Below are positions 1 through 6,888 of a stretch of 64,000 nucleotides of DNA, in pieces. Within the stretch, counting starts at the first letter, position 1. Each line of letters begins with the position of its first letter. The notes beneath the pieces are model-generated. The model was given only the letters and a program-made list of their open reading frames with translations, did not search any database and was not told the origin of the DNA. This DNA comes from Sediminicoccus sp. KRV36 (GTDB taxonomy: Bacteria; Pseudomonadota; Alphaproteobacteria; Acetobacterales; Acetobacteraceae): contig NZ_CP085081.1 in assembly GCF_023243115.1 (NCBI RefSeq), forward strand, positions 3,162,001-3,226,000, in the 5' to 3' direction. The translations under genes and the position numbers were made by a program.

Positions 1-914
1 GTGGCGCCCTTGCCGCCACTCATCAGCCGGATGAAAGCGATGACGCGCTGAAGTTTCTCGGCTGCCACCTGGTCATCAGGATCCGCTTCATCCAGCAGCA
101 CGCCGCAGGCCGAGCCGGTGATGGTCTGGCGGATGCCGGCCTCGGTGTAATTATCCATCAGGCTGGACAGCGGGCTCGCCGCCTGCAGCAGCTCGAACAG
201 GGTGGATTTGCCGGAGCCCGGCTCCCCCACGATGAAGGCATGCGGGCGCCAGGCGATGGCCGCGCCCATCATGCTGGCGGCCCAGAGCCCGAACATGACC
301 TCGGCCCCCATGGATTCGCGCCAGTTCCACCGCCGGAGCAGGGTTTCCAGCTTGCGCACCTGCTCGGGCGAGGCGGGCCGCGCCGGCTTGGCGGCGGCCG
401 GCAGAGCGGGCCAGAGCGCATCATCCTCCCGGAAGCCCGGGCGACGCCACACATCCGGCTCCTCCGGCTTGGCGCGGCCCCAGCGGATGGTATTGCCCAG
501 ATGCAGCACCACGCGGGCGCCGACGCGCCAGACGCCGATGCCGCGCCGCTGCATATCGGGCGCGAAGAGGCCCAGCCGCCCCGATTCCTCGATGATCCAG
601 ATATTCACCTTGCGCGTGGCGAATTGCCCGGGGACGGGGTTGCCCTCCTTGTCCTTGGCCGGGAATTTTTCCGCCAACCAGGCGCACCCGGCACCACCGA
701 AGAGGGCCGCGATCTGCGCCGCCTCCCCGATCTTCTGGGCATTCAGGACGCGGATCTGCCCGAGGTAGTCGAAGAAGTAGAAGCCATCATCCCGCTGGCC
801 GAGGAAGCCGACCGGGCAGCCATCCTCCTCCCGTTCGGGCGGCGGCTCATCCGGCGGGGGCGGGGGTGGGGGGCCATCGAATCCACCGGATGGGAACTTC
901 ACCACGGCACTCAT
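1..914 (-). CDS. Phage P-loop ATPase, N-terminal part (runs off left edge)
   Basis: An open frame of more than 300 codons starts with ATG at 914, overlapping the primase stop (ATGA), and remains open to base 1, so the C-terminus is missing. After a proline run near residues 15-21 there is a DNA-primase/helicase-like middle region. A Walker A motif GEPGSGKST lies at about residue 226 and a Walker B-like GVLLDEAD at about residue 266. The layout fits the ATPases that follow the primase in phage and plasmid replication modules (helicase loader or replicative helicase). It is translationally coupled to the primase, which supports a replication role. Which NTPase family it belongs to cannot be decided from the visible part. 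Confidence 0.75.
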   Translation of the reverse strand, partial: MSAVVKFPSGGFDGPPPPPPPDEPPPEREEDGCPVGFLGQRDDGFYFFDYLGQIRVLNAQKIGEAAQIAALFGGAGCAWLAEKFPAKDKEGNPVPGQFATRKVNIWIIEESGRLGLFAPDMQRRGIGVWRVGARVVLHLGNTIRWGRAKPEEPDVWRRPGFREDDALWPALPAAAKPARPASPEQVRKLETLLRRWNWRESMGAEVMFGLWAASMMGAAIAWRPHAFIVGEPGSGKSTLFELLQAASPLSSLMDNYTEAGIRQTITGSACGVLLDEADPDDQVAAEKLQRVIAFIRLMSGGKGA

Positions 915-1966
915 GCCCACTCCCCGATTTTCTGTTCGATCATATCCGCCAGCACATCGGCGTAATCGCCCCAGGGCTCGCGCGGCAGGCGGATATCGGC
1001 TTGCACACCTTGCGGCTTGAGCGCGGCCTGGAGGGCGCGCGCGGCGCGCAGGCCCGTGCCTTCCGGCTTGCCCTTGGGATCGTCCCGATCCGCGAAGATC
1101 GTCGCATGCTGCACATCGAAGGGCGGCGCCTGGCGCTGCAACTCGCCGGCCGAAATGCAGGCCCAGCAGGGAATGCCCGTCAGCTTCCACGCCGCCAGCG
1201 CCGTCTCGATCCCTTCCGCGAAGCCCAGATGCGGCACGGGCGGCGAGAGGCGGATGGCCGAGCCGTCAATCGGGCCGAGCGCCAGCTTTGCATTGATCGG
1301 CCGGCCCTCGGCATCGAGGCCGGAGAGCTTCGTGCCCTCGACCGTCAGATAGGTGCGGTGCACGGCGCGCGGCGCGCCGTCCGGCCCCTGCACCAGCGCC
1401 AGCAGCACGGGATGGTCGCAGCCCGTGGCCGGGTGGCGCAGGTGGGCGGAGCGCAGCACCTGGTGCGCTTCCTGCGGCAGGGGCCAGAGGTGCCGGCGCG
1501 TGAGATAGGCGCGGGCGATGCCGTTCAGCGGCCCGGCGGCCTGCCAGATGCGCAGGGCCGCGCCGATATGCCAGGCGCGGCGCTCGGCGGCCTCGATCTC
1601 GCGCGGGGTGGGCGTGCGGGGCGCGGTTGGCTCCTCCGGCGCTGGCGCAGGGCGGGGGGCGTGGCGCGGGCGGTCCGGCAGGCTGACGCCAGCCTCGGCC
1701 GCCACGCGCTCGATCGCCTGCGGGAAGCTCAGGCCCTCGGTGCGCATCACCCAGCCGAAGGCATCGCCATGGGCACCGCAGCCGAAGCAATGGAAGGTGC
1801 CGCGGCTGTCATCCACCGTGAAGCTCGGGCTGCGCTCATTGTGGAAGGGGCAGAGGCCCGCCTGCAGCTTGCCCGCGCGCTTGAGGGGCACGCGCCGCGA
1901 CACCCAGGCCGAGATCGGCATGGCGTGGCGGAGCTGCTCCAGCAGGGCTTCGGGCAGGCGGCTCAC
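911..1966 (-). CDS. DnaG-type primase with CHC2 zinc finger and Toprim domain
   Basis: The 351-aa product starts with GTG at 1966, overlapping the stop of the 58-aa gene upstream (GTGA). The N-terminus has a CHC2 zinc-binding ribbon: Cys39, His42, Cys60 and Cys63 in the CPFH...CFGC pattern, with the usual RSPSFTV strand between. The C-terminal half has a Toprim-like core, with the acidic EGIETALA motif and FADRDD, which would bind the metal ions for primer synthesis. It is shorter than chromosomal DnaG (about 600 aa) and lacks the helicase-interaction domain, as in phage and plasmid primases. It is coupled at its 3' end to the P-loop ATPase. A longer in-frame extension upstream to 2179 exists but overlaps two small genes, so I prefer the GTG. 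Confidence 0.85.
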   Translation of the reverse strand: MSRLPEALLEQLRHAMPISAWVSRRVPLKRAGKLQAGLCPFHNERSPSFTVDDSRGTFHCFGCGAHGDAFGWVMRTEGLSFPQAIERVAAEAGVSLPDRPRHAPRPAPAPEEPTAPRTPTPREIEAAERRAWHIGAALRIWQAAGPLNGIARAYLTRRHLWPLPQEAHQVLRSAHLRHPATGCDHPVLLALVQGPDGAPRAVHRTYLTVEGTKLSGLDAEGRPINAKLALGPIDGSAIRLSPPVPHLGFAEGIETALAAWKLTGIPCWACISAGELQRQAPPFDVQHATIFADRDDPKGKPEGTGLRAARALQAALKPQGVQADIRLPREPWGDYADVLADMIEQKIGEWA

Positions 1967-2139
1967 GGGCGCACCCGGGGAATGCGTTTGGCGGCATGGA
2001 GCTTGCGCGCCAACTCCTCCACCTGCGCCAGCGGCAGGCCGGTAAAGGCCGAGGCGTAGCCGATGGAATGCTGGCCCAGCAGCATGTCCTGCGCCAATTC
2101 GCGCGGGGCACGCTCGGCCTGGGGCGCGGCGGCGCTCAC
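1963..2139 (-). CDS. Small phage protein, 58 aa
   Basis: GTG start at 2139 overlaps the stop of the 47-aa membrane gene upstream; its own TGA overlaps the primase GTG. The product has a segment from about residue 13 (ELAQDMLLGQ, then FTGLPLAQVEELARKL) that looks like a short helix-turn-helix or coiled segment, then a basic C-terminus. No family recognised. The GTGA overlaps at both ends are the main evidence that it is translated. Possibly a small accessory factor of the replication module. Confidence 0.55.
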   Translation of the reverse strand: MSAAAPQAERAPRELAQDMLLGQHSIGYASAFTGLPLAQVEELARKLHAAKRIPRVRP

Positions 2140-2279
2140 AGCTCATTCCGCCAGCGCCGCGCCTCGGCCTGGCGCTCACGCTCGATCAGATGATTGACCC
2201 ATTGCGTCAGGCCGACGCCCAGCGCCACCGCGAGGATCAGCACCACCACGCAGGCGGCCAGCAGCAGGGTCAGGGTCAT
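2136..2279 (-). CDS. Small single-pass membrane protein, 47 aa
   Basis: ATG at 2279 overlaps the stop of the preceding 56-aa gene; its TGA overlaps the next GTG. One transmembrane helix covers roughly residues 2-25 (Leu/Val/Ala-rich), followed by a charged tail rich in Arg and Glu. No family recognised. In phage early regions such peptides can be superinfection-exclusion or lysis-accessory proteins, but nothing here distinguishes these. Confidence 0.5.
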   Translation of the reverse strand: MTLTLLLAACVVVLILAVALGVGLTQWVNHLIERERQAEARRWRNEL

Positions 2280-2446
2280 TCCCGGCACTCCAGCACGCGG
2301 AGCGATTGCCCCTCGCGCAGCCCGGCGCGGAGCCACGCTTCGGCGGCGGCGCAGGAGCGGGCCTCGATGCGCCCCTCCTCGCAGCCGTCGAGGCCGTAGG
2401 CGGTGCCGCAGATGATGAAGGACAGGAGCGCGGCGTGGAGCGTCAC
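2276..2446 (-). CDS. Small cysteine-containing exported-like protein, 56 aa
   Basis: GTG at 2446 overlaps the stop of the 42-aa gene; its TGA overlaps the next ATG. The N-terminal 12 residues are hydrophobic, with a Cys at residue 13, then three further Cys (C22, C32, C53). The pattern suggests an exported, disulfide-bonded small protein or a lipoprotein-like peptide. No family recognised; support comes from the chained overlaps on both sides. Confidence 0.45.
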   Translation of the reverse strand: MTLHAALLSFIICGTAYGLDGCEEGRIEARSCAAAEAWLRAGLREGQSLRVLECRE

Positions 2447-2571
2447 GGCTGTTCATCCCAGAACGGCAGCGGGTGCGGCAGCTTGGCCGGCGGCGCGGCG
2501 CGGCGGATCCACACGGCGAGGCCGATGCAGAGTGCCAGGATGGCCAGGATCGTGGCGCCAAGCAGGGTCAC
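2443..2571 (-). CDS. Small single-pass membrane protein, 42 aa
   Basis: GTG start at 2571 overlaps the stop of the 30-aa gene upstream, and the 3' end overlaps the next gene. One hydrophobic helix (about residues 2-20) is followed by a short basic and proline-rich tail. A longer start at 2640 is open but would run through the 30-aa gene. No family recognised. Confidence 0.45.
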   Translation of the reverse strand: MTLLGATILAILALCIGLAVWIRRAAPPAKLPHPLPFWDEQP

Positions 2572-2660
2572 ACCAGCGCCCCCACCAGCACCGTGAGCAG
2601 CAGCGCGCCGAGGCAGGCGATCACGCACCAGGGCAGGCATGTGGCGAGGATGCGGGGCAT
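2568..2660 (-). CDS. Very small hydrophobic peptide, 30 aa
   Basis: ATG at 2660 (a second in-frame ATG lies just before it, at 2663). The peptide is almost entirely hydrophobic after residue 5 with two Cys, and its TGA overlaps the next GTG. It is supported only by the overlap chain and by its transmembrane character. It is too short to assign a role. Confidence 0.4.
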   Translation of the reverse strand: MPRILATCLPWCVIACLGALLLTVLVGALV

Positions 2661-2678
2661 CATTCGGCCCGCCCGCCC

Positions 2679-3059
2679 CTACGCCGCATCCAGGCCGCTG
2701 AGCGCTTCGCCGCAGCCTCCCCGGCCGAGGTCCACCATTGGGCCCGCGCGAAGCACGCCGAGCTGATGTAACTCCAGATCCACCCCAGCATGCAGCGCCT
2801 CAATCAGGTTCAGGTTGTGCTGGGCGCGCGAGATGCGGGCGCGCAGCAGGGCCGCGCGCGCTTGCTGCGCGGCCAGGTATTCACAGGCGTCAATGCGGCC
2901 GGCATTGCCCTCGGCCAGGGAGCGGGCACGCCGCTCACTGACACCCACCGCCCGGGCGAATTCATGCAGCCCGTGGGCGCGGCCGTGCTCGGCGATGAAA
3001 TCCAGGACAGCGGCCTGGGTGGATTGCGCCACGTTCGTGGCAAACTCTGACAACCTCAT
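2679..3059 (-). CDS. Phage protein with HTH-like N-terminal region, 126 aa
   Basis: I chose ATG at 3059 (residues beginning MRLSEFATNV); an upstream in-frame start at 3092 adds 11 residues of poor character. Residues about 15-60 (FIAEHGRAHGLHEFARAVGVSERRARSLAEG shape) resemble a helix-turn-helix, followed by an Ala/Arg-rich helical region. It heads the leftward small-gene series, 18 bases before the next start, and diverges from the zinc-ribbon gene at 3321. It could be a DNA-binding regulator of early genes. No named family recognised. Confidence 0.6.
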   Translation of the reverse strand: MRLSEFATNVAQSTQAAVLDFIAEHGRAHGLHEFARAVGVSERRARSLAEGNAGRIDACEYLAAQQARAALLRARISRAQHNLNLIEALHAGVDLELHQLGVLRAGPMVDLGRGGCGEALSGLDAA

Positions 3060-3320
3060 GTCTTGGCTCCATGCGAAACAGGGGCATGGCAAGGACGTGG
3101 TTCAGCAGATTCAGAGTGACGGGCGCGGCGGGCGGCAACCTGCCGCGCCCCCTTCATGACAGCCGCATGGCGCGCGGCGATGACGGCCGCGACGATGCGG
3201 CCGATGGGCTCAGCGATGGGGACAGGCCGGCCTTCACGCATGGCGGGCGCGCCCGGCCGGAAGATGCGCTTGCACGCATCCCCCGGCCTTCGCCACCATG
3301 GGGGCGCTTCCACCCACACC

Positions 3321-3635
3321 ATGGAGAACAGAATGGATTTCGGAGCGACCGCGATGCAGATTCTGAAGTGGCCGTGGCGATGGATATCTGCCGTTGCTGC
3401 ACTGCCTCGGATGCGGCAGGAGATCGACGAATTGAAGCGCGCGGGCGGCGATCCGATGCGGTGCACAGCCTGCGGCCAGCGCCTGAAGGTAACCGCGATC
3501 CGGGACATGGAGGGTGTTTATGGTGGCGTGATGGGGGAATACGTTACGCTGCGCTGCGACACGCCGGGCTGCGCATTCACGCCACGGGAGCGGGATATTC
3601 GGTTCCAGGAGTTCCGGGCCGATCATCGCGGCTGA
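3321..3635 (+). CDS. Small zinc-ribbon protein, 104 aa
   Basis: Start taken at ATG 3321; ATG 3333 is an alternative, and a longer open frame goes back to 3156. The N-terminal part has an amphipathic/hydrophobic stretch, the middle is charged, and the C-terminal half has Cys48-x2-Cys51 and Cys79-x4-Cys84, a likely zinc ribbon. It is transcribed against the surrounding leftward operon and its 3' end overlaps the convergent 54-aa gene by 13 bases, so it may be a separately controlled accessory gene. Function unknown. Confidence 0.5.
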   Translation: MENRMDFGATAMQILKWPWRWISAVAALPRMRQEIDELKRAGGDPMRCTACGQRLKVTAIRDMEGVYGGVMGEYVTLRCDTPGCAFTPRERDIRFQEFRADHRG

Positions 3636-3787
3636 TCCAGTTTCATCAACCGGGCCTCGATCGCCTCGGCCTGCTCGCGCGTCATGGGGCGCGACAGGCT
3701 CATTTGCATGGCCATCGCGCGGGCCAGCATCAGCCGCATCCGCCGCGTCTCTTCGATAAGTTCACGCAGGAGGGCTCGCTCATCCAT
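3623..3787 (-). CDS. Small charged helical phage protein, 54 aa
   Basis: ATG at 3787 overlaps the TGA of the Cro-like gene by one base, so the two are cotranslated. The product is a Met/Arg/Glu-rich helix (residues 1-30 with repeated Arg-Met) and probably forms a coiled coil. No family recognised. Confidence 0.5.
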   Translation of the reverse strand: MDERALLRELIEETRRMRLMLARAMAMQMSLSRPMTREQAEAIEARLMKLDQPR

Positions 3788-4029
3788 CACGCGGCCTCGC
3801 TCGGCTGGGTGGCGCGCTGGAGGCTGCGCTTGGGTGGCAATGGCTGGGTGATTTCGCCGCGCAGCACCGCCTCGGCACGCTCGATGGATTGGAGGGTAAC
3901 CAACCCGCGCCGCAGCCTGGAGAGCCATTTATGATCGCGGCCCACCAGCAGCGAGAAGGATCGAGCGCTCATCTTGGTCCGCACCAAGTAGGCGTCGATC
4001 TGGGCAAGGAGGGTGTCTCGGGTGCTCAT
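3787..4029 (-). CDS. Cro-like HTH regulator, 80 aa
   Basis: It starts at ATG 4029, directly left of the palindromic operator region and divergent from the CI-like repressor. The residue pattern KMSARSFSLLVGRDHKWLSRLRRG (about residues 19-42) is a helix-turn-helix, with the second helix probably in the DNA recognition position. The C-terminus is basic. By position this is the counterpart of lambda Cro: the first gene of the leftward (lytic/replication) transcript, expected to bind the same operators as CI. No clear ribosome site lies before the ATG. Confidence 0.65.
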   Translation of the reverse strand: MSTRDTLLAQIDAYLVRTKMSARSFSLLVGRDHKWLSRLRRGLVTLQSIERAEAVLRGEITQPLPPKRSLQRATQPSEAA

Positions 4030-4041
4030 ATGGTAGAAAAT

Positions 4042-4115
4042 GGGATATTTTCATCCCGGACGCAAGGACAAACATACCCCGCGCATTTAGGGGCCGCAGG
4101 GGGTAAATTTATCCC
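4042..4115. promoter_or_regulatory. CI/Cro operator region with GGG...CCC palindromes
   Basis: The 87-base intergenic space holds GGGAT-N6-ATCCC at 4042-4057, CCCC-N9-GGGG at 4077-4093, and GGG-TAAATTTA-TCCC at 4101-4115. Two sites have the same GGG/CCC half-site polarity around AT-rich centres; the middle one is inverted in polarity and weaker. The third ends one base before the CI ATG, so binding there would block CI itself (autoregulation). The AT-rich centres stand out from the GC-rich surroundings. Promoter boxes are probably embedded but I cannot place them with confidence. Confidence 0.65.
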
Positions 4116-4116
4116 C

Positions 4117-4794
4117 ATGGCACTCACGCCCATACAGGCCGCGATCCGCTCATTCCTTGACCGCACGGGGGAGTCGGAGCGAAGCCTCTCCCTCCGCGCA
4201 GGTCTGCATGAGAAATTCGTTAATCAAATCATGCGCGGAAAGATGCAAAGCAACCGCGGCGTCACGCTCACCAAGCTGGCCGACGCCATGGGGTTGGACG
4301 TCAACGACCTACTGAAGCCGGAGGCGGCTTTGACGGGCCGCCCGTCTGACGGCAGGGAGAAGCCGGGCCTCATCATCCGCGAGTATGACGTCGGCGCCAG
4401 CGCTGGGTATGGCGCCGAGCCGCCTGTGCTGAACGGCGAGGGCGAGACGCCCATCCTCGCCGAATGGAGCATGCCCGAAGATCTGGTACGGGCGCACACC
4501 ACGCCGGGCCGCCGCCTTGCCCTAATCCGCGTGGAGGGCAACAGCATGGAGCCCGACTATCACCCAGGCGAGCGGGTGCTGGTGGACCTCTCCCGCCGCA
4601 AGCCCAGCCCGCCAGGCGAATTCGTCATCTGGGATGGGATGGGCCTAGTGCTCAAGCGCGTGGAGCTGGTGCCCGGCTTGGTGCCGCGACGCATCCGGCT
4701 GATCAGCATCAACCCGGGATACACGCCCTACGAGGTTGACCTGGATGAGCACACGATCATCGCGCGCGTCATCGGAAAATGGCAGTGGCGATGA
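4117..4794 (+). CDS. CI-like repressor with S24/LexA-type autopeptidase domain
   Basis: The 225-aa product starts at ATG 4117. An N-terminal HTH (about residues 5-65) is followed by a linker with an Ala96-Gly97 bond suitable for self-cleavage. The C-terminal S24 peptidase core has the Ser143 nucleophile in GNSMEP and the Lys180 base in VLKRVE. The family represses lytic promoters and is inactivated through RecA-stimulated self-cleavage on DNA damage. It sits beside its operators, and its TGA overlaps the start of the next gene (ATGA), so the 66-aa, HEPN and partner genes are likely expressed from the lysogenic transcript. Longer in-frame extensions upstream would cross the operators. Confidence 0.88.
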   Translation: MALTPIQAAIRSFLDRTGESERSLSLRAGLHEKFVNQIMRGKMQSNRGVTLTKLADAMGLDVNDLLKPEAALTGRPSDGREKPGLIIREYDVGASAGYGAEPPVLNGEGETPILAEWSMPEDLVRAHTTPGRRLALIRVEGNSMEPDYHPGERVLVDLSRRKPSPPGEFVIWDGMGLVLKRVELVPGLVPRRIRLISINPGYTPYEVDLDEHTIIARVIGKWQWR

Positions 4795-4991
4795 AGCTCC
4801 GCTTCGCCCTACTGCAAGACGGCCAGGTGCAATCCCCAGGCTTCCGCACTCTCGGCTTTAAGGGCCGCGCGGAGATGCTGGCTCTGTGGGACAAGCTGGA
4901 CGCCGATAAGCAGACACTGCTGCTGGAGCTGGCGCGGCAGATGGTGGCGGCGGATCGTAGGACCGAGGCGCCAGGGCCGCGAGAGGCATAG
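4791..4991 (+). CDS. Small protein cotranslated with CI, 66 aa
   Basis: ATG at 4791 overlaps the repressor stop; an alternative ATG at 4779 would add four residues. The product is a mixed charged protein with a helical middle (MLALWDKLDADKQTLLLELARQM) that could be a dimerisation helix. The stop is three bases before the HEPN gene start, so it belongs to the same transcript. Not recognised; it could be a third component of the HEPN locus. Confidence 0.55.
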   Translation: MKLRFALLQDGQVQSPGFRTLGFKGRAEMLALWDKLDADKQTLLLELARQMVAADRRTEAPGPREA

Positions 4992-4994
4992 ACC

Positions 4995-5429
4995 GTGACA
5001 CCTGAGGCTTGCGGGCCCGACGATTGGGAGAGCCAGTCAAGAACCGAGCTTCGTGCCGCCAAGGTTCTGGCGCAGCAGCAGATGTGGCAACAGGCGTATC
5101 AACATGCGGGCTTGGCGCTTGAGCTGGGGTTGAAGGCTGCGATCATGCGGCGGCGCGGAATGAACCGCTGGCCCTCCAACAAGGAAGCCCCTGAACTTTA
5201 CACGCATCAGCTTGATGTACTCGCGCAGGCTGCCGACCTTCAGGAGAAGCTCCTCAATGAAGTGCTGGCCCAGACCAAGCTCGGCAAGGCATGGCTGGTG
5301 GCCAAGGATTTCTCTGTCATGCACCGCTACCCCAATGGTAAGGGTTTCCCGTCCAAATCGGGCCAGGATATGCTGGCCGCCACTGACCAAGGAGGGCTGC
5401 TGACATGGCTGCTGTCCCAAAAGCGCTAG
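4995..5429 (+). CDS. HEPN-domain protein, 144 aa
   Basis: GTG start at 4995. The helical pattern AKVLAQQQMWQQAYQHAGLALELGLKAAI, then YTHQLDVLAQAA, then a late VMHRYP, matches the HEPN fold: two helices with the conserved E-x-x-LKA core, the (T/G)HxLxxL motif and a terminal RY segment. HEPN proteins include RNase toxins and partners of minimal nucleotidyltransferases. The classical catalytic Rx4-6H is not clear here, so nuclease activity is unproven. It overlaps the next gene by 25 bases, the usual arrangement of a two-gene toxin-antitoxin or defence unit, and is downstream of CI. Confidence 0.75.
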   Translation: MTPEACGPDDWESQSRTELRAAKVLAQQQMWQQAYQHAGLALELGLKAAIMRRRGMNRWPSNKEAPELYTHQLDVLAQAADLQEKLLNEVLAQTKLGKAWLVAKDFSVMHRYPNGKGFPSKSGQDMLAATDQGGLLTWLLSQKR

Positions 5430-5893
5430 AGCCTGACCGCGAAGCCGCCGGCCGCATGATCCTGCAAATGCTGGATGATGTCGGCCTGGAAGTGTACGCT
5501 GCGGCGTGGGTGTTCTCTCGTGATACGCAACGCTGGCGCTATGTGGTCTCAACCCCGCTTCTGCGGCTCAAGGGGCCTGGCTGGATCTACGAGCGGCTGC
5601 TGAAGGTGTTCGTGGCCAAGGGGTTGCCGGCAGGCGTCACCCCTCTGGACGTATTCATTATTGATCCGGAAATGGAAATGGGCGTTCTGGGCGCAAGCCT
5701 CATGGGCATCGAGAACAACGCGCCCGGATTGGATATGCCGCTTATGGCCATCACTGACGCGGACTTCGGGCCGTTTGCAGTCCCCTATGGGTTCATTGCG
5801 ATCTATCGCCGCATCATGCAGGAGAAGCGCCGCGCGCCCGATGTTATGCGCTTCGCCGACCGCGCTCGGAAGCTTTCGGCCCAACACGCCTAA
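5405..5893 (+). CDS. Unknown partner of the HEPN gene, 162 aa
   Basis: ATG at 5405 lies inside the HEPN 3' end, preceded by GGAGG nine bases upstream. The protein begins with a helical region, then a beta-rich middle (AAAWVFSRDTQRWRYVVSTP) and a moderately hydrophobic C-terminal half, ending in a basic helix. I see no nucleotidyltransferase G-S-x-R motif, no antitoxin DNA-binding motif and no membrane helix. The overlap with HEPN suggests a complex or neutralising partner. No family recognised. Confidence 0.6.
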   Translation: MAAVPKALEPDREAAGRMILQMLDDVGLEVYAAAWVFSRDTQRWRYVVSTPLLRLKGPGWIYERLLKVFVAKGLPAGVTPLDVFIIDPEMEMGVLGASLMGIENNAPGLDMPLMAITDADFGPFAVPYGFIAIYRRIMQEKRRAPDVMRFADRARKLSAQHA

Positions 5894-6035
5894 AGCTCCT
5901 ATTGGACCGGCACCAGCTCGGCCGTTTCAGCCCACCTGCACTCCCGGCTGCCTGCCCTACCGCCAGCCGCAAGCCGCCTGAAGCGGCCCGATCACCTCGC
6001 GCAGGCCGCGCGTCTCGAATCGCAGGGATTTGCGG

Positions 6036-6578
6036 CTACCGAGGCTGCCTCGCAGCATTAGGCGGGGGCGGTGATCGGCGCTGGGCCTCGGCAAGGGCAT
6101 CGCTTAAGCCCGCCAGCGGAATGTCACGGTCGATCTGGCCGCCACGAACCGTCGTAACTTGAATGGCGAGGGTCGTCCCTGCTCTCATCTGGGTGGTGAG
6201 CTGCTGGCTATTCACAACGGTACACGAGCCAGCGGGGCCGCGACAAAGCCCCTCAATAACGGCGTTCTGCCCAACGCGAAGACGATACGTAACGGGCGGC
6301 GGCGACACGGTGATTGTCCAGCTACGTCCAGCATCCGTCGTCCAGAGACTGCCCTCCGCAACACCAAGCGTCTGTGATGAAATTCGACGCCTCACTTCGC
6401 ACCGGTTTTGATCTGAAAACCGGTCCGCTTGGCAGGATGCCTGCCAAGTCGGCTCCGGAATTGTCGCTGGCACATAGGTACGGAGCGGCTGCGGTGGGCC
6501 GCATGCTGCAACCCCCAAGAGCAGTGTCACAATCCCGATCCAGCGCACCACCAGCCTCCCACATCCAACCCGGAACAT
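6036..6578 (-). CDS. Lipoprotein, possibly IalB-like, 180 aa
   Basis: The signal peptide has a basic N-terminus and hydrophobic core ending in the lipobox LGVAAC, with Cys26 as the lipidation site. The mature part has Cys pairs and a middle and C-terminal pattern (W-TITVSPPP..., then PLAGLSDALAEAQ) reminiscent of invasion-associated locus B (IalB) proteins; that match is weak. It is in opposite orientation to the flanking prophage genes and shares the upstream region with the 6703 operon, so it looks like a lysogenic-conversion (moron) gene acting at the cell surface. Confidence 0.6.
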   Translation of the reverse strand: MFRVGCGRLVVRWIGIVTLLLGVAACGPPQPLRTYVPATIPEPTWQASCQADRFSDQNRCEVRRRISSQTLGVAEGSLWTTDAGRSWTITVSPPPVTYRLRVGQNAVIEGLCRGPAGSCTVVNSQQLTTQMRAGTTLAIQVTTVRGGQIDRDIPLAGLSDALAEAQRRSPPPPNAARQPR

Positions 6579-6625
6579 GATGCGACCTCACGTATGGATT
6601 TGGGAAGGGGTGCATGAATAGGATA

Positions 6626-6663
6626 AAAATGTCCTTGCCAACAGGATTTAACTGGGACATTTT
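6626..6663. promoter_or_regulatory. Inverted repeat AAAATGTCC...GGACATTTT, operator-like
   Basis: Perfect 9-base arms at 6626-6634 and 6655-6663 are separated by 20 bases, between the divergent lipoprotein gene and the 6703 operon. The sequence is much more AT-rich than the neighbourhood. A repressor or activator binding site is likely; alternatively the transcript could fold. It differs from the CI/Cro operators, so a different regulator is expected. Confidence 0.5.
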
Positions 6664-6667
6664 ACTT

Positions 6668-6693
6668 CCATCGCCGCCATCCCGGCGCGATGG
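6668..6693 (+). promoter_or_regulatory. Hairpin overlapping the ribosome binding site of the 6703 operon
   Basis: CCATCGC (6668-6674) pairs perfectly with GCGATGG (6687-6693). The right arm overlaps the GGAGG at 6692-6696 that serves the ATG at 6703. If formed in RNA it would partly hide the ribosome site of the first gene. Only sequence complementarity supports it. Confidence 0.4.
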
Positions 6694-6702
6694 AGGCACC
6701 CC

Positions 6703-6888
6703 ATGCAAGAATACCGCGTCACCCTGCGCCATGGGCGAGACGGCACCCACGTCCAGCGCCTGAGCGCACCCAACCGCGCCGAGGCGATCCGCCTGGCCCG
6801 CCTCGAAGCCGTCGAGATGAGCGGCGGCGGACCCGGCTGGCAGGTCGAAAGCTGCGAGGCACAGCCCGCCCTGCGGAGAGCCGCGTGA
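6703..6888 (+). CDS. Small phage protein, 61 aa
   Basis: ATG at 6703 with GGAGG seven bases before. It is a short alpha/beta-like protein, with YRVTLRHGRDG then a helix with SAPNRAEAIRLARLEA; the pattern resembles small phage proteins that carry one strand and a helix. It is the first gene of the rightward operon and its TGA overlaps the next ATG by one base. Function unknown. Confidence 0.6.
   Translation: MQEYRVTLRHGRDGTHVQRLSAPNRAEAIRLARLEAVEMSGGGPGWQVESCEAQPALRRAA

Noticed and set aside
240..965. Plus-strand frame over the first kilobase
   Set aside because: The minus strand encodes a P-loop ATPase with Walker A and B motifs through the same bases.
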